Below are positions 1-5,170 of a stretch of DNA of 5,170 nucleotides, one piece after another (position 1 is the first letter of the stretch; every line of letters begins with the position of its first letter). A program made the position numbers and the translations under genes. The notes beneath the pieces are model-generated. The model made no database searches and was not told the DNA's origin. It saw only the letters and a program-made list of their open reading frames with translations. The stretch is from Alphaproteobacteria bacterium (GTDB taxonomy: Bacteria > Pseudomonadota > Alphaproteobacteria > DSM-16000 > Inquilinaceae), in NCBI GenBank assembly GCA_029263555.1, contig JAJUFW010000243.1:1-5170 (forward strand). Reading direction: 5' to 3'.

Positions 1-1
1 A

Positions 2-571
2 AGGCCGCGCGCGGCCGCGGCGCCTCGCGGAGCGCCCTCCCCGGCGCCGCCATCCGAGATCGACCTCTTTGTCACGCGCATTCTGGGGGACCTGCAAACA
101 CAGAACCCGCGACTGTCCGCGCGCGAGGAGGTCATCACCTCGATCCAGCCCGGGATGCCGATCGACATCGAAAGCAAGCTGCAGAGTTTCGGCGGCATCG
201 TCGAACTGGTCGAGTTCTGGCTCCAGAAACCGATCGAGGACGCAACACCCCTGGAAATGGCGAGGGCCGTCCAGGCGACCGTCCTGATGCTGCCGCCGGA
301 AGCGCTCGGCTCCGCAAGCTCGGTCGCCGGCGCCGCGGCTGCCGTGGTGACCACCCCAGAAGCTGCTCTGGCGGTAACCCGGGCGGCGGAGGCCGGCGTG
401 CGCGTGAAGGCGGCCCGCTTCCCCGGCTATTACGAGCCGAGCCAGATCCAGCAGATAATAATCGCCATCGGCATGGCGACCGGAAATCTCGGTGCGATCC
501 AGCCGGCTGCAGGCTTCGTGCCCAGCGCGACCGGTCCGTTCGATGGCCAGGGAATCGAGGGAGGGAGCTGA
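2..571 (+). CDS. Unrecognised protein, C-terminal part (5' end outside window)
   Basis: The frame is open from the left edge and gives 189 residues before a TGA at 569-571. There is no in-frame ATG, GTG or TTG before the ATG at 155, and that ATG lacks a well-spaced ribosome binding site, so the gene most likely starts upstream of the window. The first ~18 visible residues are rich in Ala, Pro and Arg and look like a flexible linker. They lead into a helical stretch (EIDLFVTRILGDLQ, about residues 19-32 as seen). A second helical block follows (SKLQSFGGIVELVEFWLQKP), then an Ala/Val-rich segment that is weakly hydrophobic but not a convincing membrane helix. The tail is rich in Gly, Pro and Ser. 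I do not recognise the family and assign no function. The stop is 4 nt from the next start, so it is probably the upstream member of the glycan operon. Confidence is high that it is coding and low on any role. Confidence 0.75.
   Translation, partial: RPRAAAAPRGAPSPAPPSEIDLFVTRILGDLQTQNPRLSAREEVITSIQPGMPIDIESKLQSFGGIVELVEFWLQKPIEDATPLEMARAVQATVLMLPPEALGSASSVAGAAAAVVTTPEAALAVTRAAEAGVRVKAARFPGYYEPSQIQQIIIAIGMATGNLGAIQPAAGFVPSATGPFDGQGIEGGS
557..567 (+). promoter_or_regulatory. Ribosome binding site of the GT2 gene
   Basis: A purine run GAGGGAGGGAG ends 8 nt before the ATG at 576, with its GGAGG core at 560-564. It lies inside the last codons of the preceding gene. It supports 576 as the start over the in-frame upstream ATGs at 492 and 543, which would add up to 28 Arg/Ser-rich residues of no family resemblance and create an overlap of about 80 nt. 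Confidence 0.65.
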
Positions 572-575
572 GGCT

Positions 576-1658
576 ATGCCTGACGAAGGGAGTCCGCGGC
601 TTGGCCCGACCGGGCCGTCGCCGCAATCGGCTCCGCGATATCGAACGCGACTGCCGAAGGTCGTCATACAGATACCTTGCCTGGACGAGGAGGACAGCCT
701 GCCCCAGACCCTGGCAGACCTGCCCAGGACCTTGCCCGGGGTCGGGAAGGTCGAATGGCTGGTCATAGACGACGGAAGCCGGGATGCCACGGCGGAGGTC
801 GCCCGCTGTCTGGGCGTGGATCACGTCATCCGCCTGGGCCGGCACAAGGGCCTCGCCCGCGCCTTCGCCGCCGGTCTGGACGCGGCGCTGGCGGCGGGTG
901 CCGACATCATCGTCAACACGGATGCGGACAATCAATATCACGCGGCCGATATCGAGCGGCTGATCGAACCGATCCTCGCCGGCCGGGCGGATATCGTCAT
1001 CGGCGATCGGTCGCCGGGAACGCTGGCGCATTTCTCCCCCACCAAGCGCTGGCTGCAGCGCATGGGCAGCGCCGTCGTCAGGCTTGCATCCGACACGGAC
1101 GTTCCGGACGCGCCCAGCGGATTCCGGGCGCTTTCGCGGGACGCGGCGCTGCAGACCAACGTCTTCGGTTCGCTCACCTACACGCTGGAAACGATCATCC
1201 AGGCGGGGCAGCGCGGGCTCCGCATCGCCCATATCCCGATCGGCACGAACCCGGTCGAACGGCCGTCGCGCCTGATCCGGAGCACCCTGTCCTATGTCTT
1301 CCTCTCGGCCTGCCAGATCGTCCAGATCTTCTCGATCTACCGGTCGTTCCGGTTCTTCGGACTGCTGGGCACCGTCCCGTTCTTCCTGGGCTTCCTCCTG
1401 GGCATCCGCTGGATCGTGCTGGTACTGCTGGAGGGCGCCGTCCGGACCCATGTGCCCAGCCTGATCCTGGCGGCCATCCTGATGCTCATGGGCAGCGGGC
1501 TTTGGATGCTGGCCTTCATCGCGCAGCTCCTGTCCGTCAATCGCCGCATCCTCGAGGAAATCCAGCTTGACCTCCGTCGAACGCGATATGAGCGCTCACG
1601 CCCAATCGAGGAGGAGGACGCCCGGATCGAGGTCCGAACGCCCTTCGCAGCCGAATAG
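576..1658 (+). CDS. Family 2 glycosyltransferase, polyprenyl-phosphate type, membrane-anchored
   Basis: A 360-residue protein that probably transfers a sugar from a nucleotide donor to a polyprenyl phosphate or related lipid acceptor at the cytoplasmic face of the inner membrane. The GT-A fold is clear. Its first strand and loop are VVIQIPCLDEED (29-40), then the nucleotide-binding VIDDGSRD (63-70), the KGLARAFAAG helix (91-100) and the metal-binding DxD motif NTDADNQY (114-121, D116 and D118). An IGDR element (142-145) and the DVPDAPSGFRALSRDAAL acceptor-side region (175-192) follow. TYTLETIIQAG (201-211) is typical of the DPM1/DPG-synthase-like subgroup. Two hydrophobic helices at about 260-285 and 294-319 form a C-terminal hairpin, followed by a charged cytoplasmic tail rich in Arg and Glu. 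Length fits the subgroup. The 3' end overlaps the next gene by 71 nt, and the gene sits directly before a heparinase-like gene and an LPTM gene. The sugar and the exact acceptor cannot be read from the sequence. Confidence 0.93.
   Translation: MPDEGSPRLGPTGPSPQSAPRYRTRLPKVVIQIPCLDEEDSLPQTLADLPRTLPGVGKVEWLVIDDGSRDATAEVARCLGVDHVIRLGRHKGLARAFAAGLDAALAAGADIIVNTDADNQYHAADIERLIEPILAGRADIVIGDRSPGTLAHFSPTKRWLQRMGSAVVRLASDTDVPDAPSGFRALSRDAALQTNVFGSLTYTLETIIQAGQRGLRIAHIPIGTNPVERPSRLIRSTLSYVFLSACQIVQIFSIYRSFRFFGLLGTVPFFLGFLLGIRWIVLVLLEGAVRTHVPSLILAAILMLMGSGLWMLAFIAQLLSVNRRILEEIQLDLRRTRYERSRPIEEEDARIEVRTPFAAE
1554..1560 (+). promoter_or_regulatory. Possible ribosome binding site for an alternative TTG start of the heparinase-like gene
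   Basis: GAGGAAA lies 6 nt before an in-frame TTG at 1567, whereas the ATG at 1588 has no clear Shine-Dalgarno sequence before it. The motif also encodes Leu-Glu-Glu of the overlapping GT2 gene, so it may be fortuitous. It leaves the start of the downstream gene open between 1567 and 1588, a difference of 7 residues. Confidence 0.3.
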
Positions 1659-3246
1659 CGCTCCGGCCGAGGGGCGCCGGGTCCTCGCGGAAACGGGGCT
1701 GTCGCGGATTCCACGGATACTCACTCTCCTGGACCGCAATCCCCACAGCCCGACCTATGGCTGCTTCGACCGCAACCATTGGCATTACCGGATCACCGAC
1801 TTCCCTTCGGGCATGGCACAGGAATTCGTCTGGCCGCTGGCCCTTGCCTATGCGCTGCCGATTCCGGGCAACCGCTTCCACGGCCAGGAGACGATCCGCC
1901 GATGGGCGATTGCGGGCATGCATTTCGCCGCCCGCACCGCCCACCGGGACGGTTCCTGCGACGACTATTTCCCCTTCGAGCGAGCGGTGGGGGCCTCCGC
2001 CTTTTCGCTTCTCGGCGCTCTGGAAAGCGCGCGCCTCCTGGGTCATCGCGACGACGTCCTGGACCGCTTTTTCCGTCGACGGGCCGCCTGGCTGGCGCAG
2101 CATCGCGAAGCGGGCCGGCTTGCGAACCACGAAGCCCTGACGGCCCTGTGCCTGCGCCGGGCCAGCACCTGGCTGGACGACCGGCGGCTGTCCGCCGCCT
2201 CCGACCGGCGGCTCGAACGGCTTCTGTCCTGGCAGGATCCCGAAGGCTGGTTCCAGGAATATGACGGCGCCGATCTCGGCTATCAGACCCTGACGATCTG
2301 GGCGCTGGCGGAGATGCACCGCGAGGCGCCCCGCCCCGCGACCGCGCACGCTCTTGAGGCAGCCGTCGGCTTCGCGGCCGCATTCATTCATCCGGACGGA
2401 AGCTGGGGAGGCGAATACGGCAGCCGGAACACCTATGCATTCTATCCGGCCGGGTTCGAGATCGCGGGCGCCTGGCTGCCCGAGGCCTTGACCGTCAATG
2501 ACCGGGTGATCGCTGGGATGGCCGCAGGGCGTGATGCGGTGGACGACGAGGACCATCTGCTGGCGCATCGCTGCTGGAACCTGCTGCTGGCGTGGCAGGA
2601 ATGGCGCGCCCCCCGCCCCGTCGCGCACCCCGTCCTCCCGGGCCGGCGCCACTTCCCGAACGCTGGTCTTCTGGTCGACCGCCGGGCCGGCAACACCCTG
2701 ATCGTGGCGCTGGCAAAGGGCGGGAGCTTCCGGCACTTCGGGCCAAATGGCCGGGTTACCCCAGACACCGGTCCGTCCATTCTCATGAAGGACGGCCGGA
2801 ACGCCGTAGCCCATCTCCACGGCCGGTACGAGACCGAGGTCCATGACGACCGCATCGTCGTCAGCGGCGAAATGCATTGGGCGAAGCATGGCCGGATGAC
2901 GGTCGCGCGCAGCCTCGTCCTGCGGTGCTTCATGATCCTGGCCGGGCGGTTCTTCCCAAACCTCGTCCGCGCCCTGCTCCAACGGCTCCTGATCACCGGA
3001 GGGCGTCCGGCCGGCTTCGCCTTCCGCCGGGAATTCGCTTGGACCGGGTCCGGCTGGACGATCAAGGACCGCATCAGCGGCCGGAACTGGCAGGATGTCC
3101 GAAGCGTCCTGATCGGGACAGCGGAAACCTCCATCTATGTCGCCATGAGCCGGACCTTCCAGGATGCCCAGCTTCATGCGCCGGAAGACCTGACCGGCCG
3201 ATTGGCGCATGTCCGATCCACCTTGGAAGCGGAGCGTCGCCTGTGA
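1588..3246 (+). CDS. Heparinase II/III-like protein (alpha-toroid plus beta-rich domain), uncharacterised
   Basis: 552 residues from ATG 1588; a TTG at 1567 would add 7. Residues 1-40 are rich in Ser, Arg and Pro and look disordered. The conserved core starts near ILTLLDRNP (44-52) and continues through TYGCFDRNHWHYR (56-68) and DFPSG (71-75). Residues ~76-340 read as paired helices of an alpha/alpha toroid: DDYFPFERAVGASAF (125-139), NHEALTALCLRRA (180-192), DPEGWFQEYDGADLGYQ (217-233), and a block at 268-291 containing HPDGSWGGEYGSRNT. From about 355 the sequence turns into alternating beta-like stretches, as in the C-terminal sandwich of heparinase II/III and alginate lyases. Asn180-His181, Tyr225/Tyr232 and Arg280 are candidates for a lyase-type site by analogy; this is inference. 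No signal peptide or clear membrane helix is seen, although 443-469 is fairly hydrophobic with Arg residues. The place between GT2 and LPTM genes points to glycan processing or assembly; the true activity is unknown. Confidence 0.85.
   Translation: MSAHAQSRRRTPGSRSERPSQPNSAPAEGRRVLAETGLSRIPRILTLLDRNPHSPTYGCFDRNHWHYRITDFPSGMAQEFVWPLALAYALPIPGNRFHGQETIRRWAIAGMHFAARTAHRDGSCDDYFPFERAVGASAFSLLGALESARLLGHRDDVLDRFFRRRAAWLAQHREAGRLANHEALTALCLRRASTWLDDRRLSAASDRRLERLLSWQDPEGWFQEYDGADLGYQTLTIWALAEMHREAPRPATAHALEAAVGFAAAFIHPDGSWGGEYGSRNTYAFYPAGFEIAGAWLPEALTVNDRVIAGMAAGRDAVDDEDHLLAHRCWNLLLAWQEWRAPRPVAHPVLPGRRHFPNAGLLVDRRAGNTLIVALAKGGSFRHFGPNGRVTPDTGPSILMKDGRNAVAHLHGRYETEVHDDRIVVSGEMHWAKHGRMTVARSLVLRCFMILAGRFFPNLVRALLQRLLITGGRPAGFAFRREFAWTGSGWTIKDRISGRNWQDVRSVLIGTAETSIYVAMSRTFQDAQLHAPEDLTGRLAHVRSTLEAERRL
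3231..3234 (+). promoter_or_regulatory. Ribosome binding site supporting the GTG start of the LPTM gene
   Basis: GGAG ends 8 nt before the GTG at 3243 and lies within the last codons of the heparinase-like gene. The GTG overlaps that gene's TGA (GTGA, 3243-3246), an arrangement suited to translational coupling. The same frame is open upstream back to an ATG at 2877, but that part reads as Arg/Pro-rich out-of-frame translation of the preceding gene. Confidence 0.55.
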
Positions 3247-4199
3247 TCCGGAAGCTTTCGGCGGCCGCGGTCAGCCTGGGCTTGATGATCCTGCTCTACG
3301 TCTCTCTGGATGTGGATGCCGTCGGCCGCGCCCTGGGCCGGGCGGATCCACCGCTGCTCATCGTGTCGCTGCTCCTGCTGCTGCCGCCCCTTGCAGCAAG
3401 TGCCTGGAGGCTGAGCTGGATGGCCCCTCCCTCGATACGGCCAGGGCGCTGGCAGGCGTTCAAGCTGATCTCGCTGGCATGCGCCTTCAATCTCGCCCTG
3501 CCGTCGAAGTTTGGGGACCTGTCGAAGGCGGTGTTCCTCGGCTCGGGCCGGGATCGCGGCCTCAGGCACGCGCTTGCCCTGGTCCTGTTCGAAAAGGGCT
3601 GGGACCTGCTGGGCCTTCTTGCCTGCGGCTTCATGGCCGTTCTCCTGAGCGGCCCGGAACACCTTCCTGCTTCGGCCGCCTGGGTCCTGGGCGGCCTGCT
3701 CGCGCTCGGGACCGGCCTTATGGGATTCCGCCGGTTGCCCGGCATCGTGCTGCGGCCGGTGGGCAGGCTGTTCGGTCGCGACCTCTCGCCCTTCGACGCC
3801 GCGTGGGAGGAGCTTCTTGCCCGGAGCTATCGCAGCCGGAAGGCGATCGCCGCCCTTGTCCTGGGATCGATCGTGATCTGGCTCATGCATCTGCTTCAGA
3901 TCTGGACGATGGCCCGGGCGCTTCATATTCCCCTGCCCTTCCTCGAGGGCGCCGCGGTGCTGACGGTCGCCGTCTTGGCGGGGCTTCTGCCGTTCACGCT
4001 GGCCGGGATCGGCACCCGCGACGCCGCGCTGGTGCTCCTGCTCTCTCCCTATGCGGATTCCCCGACGGCGGCCGCGCTGGGGCTACTCTTCGTCATACGG
4101 CTTGTCCTGCCGGCCATGATCGGCGTTGCCCTGATGCCCCGGCAATTGACCACCCTCGGCCGACTCCTGCGGCACCCGACCAGGGTCGAGGCGCCATGA
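3243..4199 (+). CDS. LPTM / UPF0104 'flippase-like' integral membrane protein
   Basis: A 318-residue protein (GTG start) of the lysylphosphatidylglycerol synthase transmembrane family, the domain that in MprF moves aminoacylated lipids across the membrane. Stand-alone members are common in glycan and lipid gene clusters, where their exact role is usually unproven. Hydrophobic segments lie at about 5-22, 37-58, 72-88, 110-136, 143-160, 202-223, 237-254, 260-268 and 277-298. Family hallmarks are visible. NLALPSKFGDLSKAVFL (83-99) matches the usual LPxKxGDLxKA motif. EKGWDLLGL (117-125) matches the ExxxDLL helix. LPFTLAGIGTRDAALVLLL (249-267) matches the LPxxxxGxGxRE-like motif, with Asp260 where Glu is frequent. 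There is no cytoplasmic synthase domain, so it is not a full MprF. The length is normal for solo members. The start overlaps the upstream stop by 4 nt and the stop overlaps the next start by 4 nt. Likely role: moving or modifying a lipid-linked intermediate made by the GT2 enzyme (inference). Confidence 0.9.
   Translation: MIRKLSAAAVSLGLMILLYVSLDVDAVGRALGRADPPLLIVSLLLLLPPLAASAWRLSWMAPPSIRPGRWQAFKLISLACAFNLALPSKFGDLSKAVFLGSGRDRGLRHALALVLFEKGWDLLGLLACGFMAVLLSGPEHLPASAAWVLGGLLALGTGLMGFRRLPGIVLRPVGRLFGRDLSPFDAAWEELLARSYRSRKAIAALVLGSIVIWLMHLLQIWTMARALHIPLPFLEGAAVLTVAVLAGLLPFTLAGIGTRDAALVLLLSPYADSPTAAALGLLFVIRLVLPAMIGVALMPRQLTTLGRLLRHPTRVEAP
4182..4191 (+). promoter_or_regulatory. Weak ribosome binding region of the GT-C-like gene
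   Basis: AGGG (4182-4185) and GAGG (4188-4191) precede the ATG at 4196 by 10 and 4 nt; neither is ideal. Because the ATG shares bases with the upstream TGA (ATGA, 4196-4199), initiation probably depends largely on ribosomes finishing the LPTM gene. Confidence 0.4.
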
Positions 4200-5170
4200 C
4201 CACGGAAGCCCTGTTTGCCCATTCCAGCACGACGACGGCGCGGTCCCAGTCGCGCGCGGCCTTCTGGTCCGGGCTCCTGCTTGCCCTGGCCTTCGGCCTT
4301 GCCCTCGGGCTCTGGATTTCGCTGCCCCTGTTCTCCGGCAGGGGGTTCGTACCGGACGATGCGCGGGCCTTCGTCTTCTGGATGTCGCGCTGGTCCGACC
4401 CTGGGCTTTTCCCGAACGACCCGATCGCCGACTACTTCCAGGCCGTATCCCCCCGGATCTTCACCCTGATCTACCGCATCGGCTTCGAAGCGGGCCTGAC
4501 CCCGGTCGAGGTCAACCGCCTGCTGCCGCTGATCCTGACCGCCGCGGCTACGATCTTCCTCTACCTTCTGACCTTCCAGATCTGGCCAAGCCCGGTCGCC
4601 GCCGTGCTGACCACCGCGTTCGTCAATCTCCAGCTATGGATGAAGGACGATCTCACCAGCGGCACGCCGCGCGCATTCTTCGTGCCGCTGACAGCCATGT
4701 TCCTTTACGGGCTCGTCACCAGGAACGCCGCCCTGGCCGCGCTTGCGGCCGCGCTGATGGCGGGGATCTATCCGGCGGCCCTTCTGGTGGCACTGGCATC
4801 CACCGTGATCTGGATGGCCGCGATCCTGTGGCGGCAGCGGCCGGACCGGCAGGACTGGACGGTCGCACTTTCCGCCCTGTTGGCCGGGGGCGCCGCCCTC
4901 GTGCCTTTTGCCCTGGCCATCAACGAATGGGGTCCTGCAGTCTCCGCGGAAATTGCCCGGTCCTGGCCGGAGTTCCAGGCCTGGGGCCGCACGCGATTCT
5001 TTTCCGAAGACCTCTGGGTCTACTGGATCTGCTCACCCCGCAGTGGGCTGGAGCCGGTCGAGTGGTGCCGCTATCTGAACGAGGAGGAAACGCGCGCCAG
5101 TTTCGAGATCGGCTCGCTTCTGCTGCTGGCAACGACATTGACCGTGCCGTTCGTCATCCCGCTGCTTCGG
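4196..5170 (+). CDS. GT-C-like polytopic membrane protein, N-terminal part (3' end outside window)
   Basis: 325 codons run without a stop to the right edge, so the gene is truncated only by the window. A short polar N-terminus (1-22, Thr/Ser-rich) precedes a first membrane helix at about 23-46. The following loop has VPDDARAFVFWMSRW (52-66) and LFPNDPIADYFQAVSP (71-86). An Asp pair (D54-D55) just after helix 1 in the predicted periplasmic loop is the usual place of the acidic catalytic motif of GT-C enzymes, which use polyprenyl-phosphate sugars. Further hydrophobic segments lie at about 109-129, 133-148, 159-174, 178-211 (one long or two short), 222-242 and 306-325. KDDLTSGTPRAFF (150-162) sits between two of them and resembles a motif I recall from uncharacterised membrane proteins of other bacteria. 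A ~60-residue hydrophilic loop (243-305) carries Cys279 and Cys291. The start overlaps the LPTM stop by 4 nt. A non-enzymatic membrane role, for example in polymer export, cannot be excluded. Confidence 0.8.
   Translation, partial: MTTEALFAHSSTTTARSQSRAAFWSGLLLALAFGLALGLWISLPLFSGRGFVPDDARAFVFWMSRWSDPGLFPNDPIADYFQAVSPRIFTLIYRIGFEAGLTPVEVNRLLPLILTAAATIFLYLLTFQIWPSPVAAVLTTAFVNLQLWMKDDLTSGTPRAFFVPLTAMFLYGLVTRNAALAALAAALMAGIYPAALLVALASTVIWMAAILWRQRPDRQDWTVALSALLAGGAALVPFALAINEWGPAVSAEIARSWPEFQAWGRTRFFSEDLWVYWICSPRSGLEPVEWCRYLNEEETRASFEIGSLLLLATTLTVPFVIPLLR

Noticed and set aside
3..16. Perfect 14-bp palindrome GGCCGCGCGCGGCC
   Set aside because: It falls in the Ala/Pro/Arg linker codons of the first gene, and such GC-only palindromes arise easily at this base composition. 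No second copy or associated site was seen.
571..576. Possible promoter or terminator between the first gene and the GT2 gene
   Set aside because: Only 4 nt separate the two genes, and no hairpin with a T-run or promoter-like elements was seen around the junction.
135..1451. Minus-strand open frame of 438 codons across the first gene and the GT2 gene
   Set aside because: It spans two well-supported plus-strand genes. Its translation is Arg-rich and low in complexity, with no motif and no convincing ribosome binding site.
677..1570. Plus-strand open frame of 297 codons inside the GT2 gene
   Set aside because: Out-of-frame reading of the GT2 gene, dominated by Arg, Pro, Gly and His; the GT2 frame carries all the catalytic motifs.
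1537..3210. Minus-strand open frame of 557 codons opposite the heparinase-like gene
   Set aside because: It mirrors a plus-strand gene with clear family motifs. The translation is Arg/Gly/Pro/Ala-rich with no recognisable domain, as expected from antisense frames in high-GC DNA.
2877..3242. Upstream extension of the LPTM frame to an ATG at 2877
   Set aside because: The extension reads as Arg/Pro-rich out-of-frame sequence within the heparinase-like gene. The hydrophobic family-like protein begins at GTG 3243, which has a ribosome binding site.
3174..3926. Minus-strand open frame of 250 codons opposite the LPTM gene
   Set aside because: Highly polar Gln/Arg/Glu-rich product, the usual antisense image of a Leu-rich membrane protein gene.
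4215..4469. Plus-strand open frame of 84 codons at the start of the GT-C-like gene
   Set aside because: Out-of-frame, Arg/Pro/Ser/Gly-rich shadow of the membrane protein that starts at 4196.

Overview
The window is G+C-rich (about two thirds by eye) bacterial chromosome with a strong G/C preference at third codon positions. It is almost entirely coding, and all real genes lie on the plus strand. Base composition, protein style and the mix of families suit a high-GC proteobacterium, perhaps an alphaproteobacterium, but no marker gene here fixes the taxon.

Layout: (1) positions 2-571 hold the C-terminal part of a protein I do not recognise, entering from the left edge. (2) 576-1658 is a family 2 glycosyltransferase of the polyprenyl/dolichyl-phosphate type with two C-terminal membrane helices. 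(3) 1588-3246 is a soluble-looking, heparinase II/III-like protein (alpha-helical toroid followed by a beta-rich domain). (4) 3243-4199 is a multi-spanning membrane protein of the lysylphosphatidylglycerol synthase transmembrane (LPTM, UPF0104) 'flippase-like' family. (5) 4196 to the right edge is the N-terminal 325 residues of a polytopic membrane protein that looks like a GT-C glycosyltransferase. It is cut by the window end.

The five genes are packed with no room for a promoter or terminator between them: a 4-nt gap, a 71-nt overlap, then two 4-nt overlaps (GTGA and ATGA). They almost certainly form one transcript that begins upstream and continues downstream. The likely common theme is lipid-linked or surface glycan assembly. 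The GT2 enzyme would load a sugar on a lipid carrier on the cytoplasmic side, the LPTM protein may help move or modify the lipid, and the GT-C-like protein could use the carrier on the periplasmic side. The heparinase-like protein could act on the glycan, though it has no evident export signal. This pathway is inferred from gene families and order; no substrate can be read from the sequence. No RNA gene, mobile element, CRISPR array or substantial repeat was seen, and no non-coding stretch is longer than a few bases.
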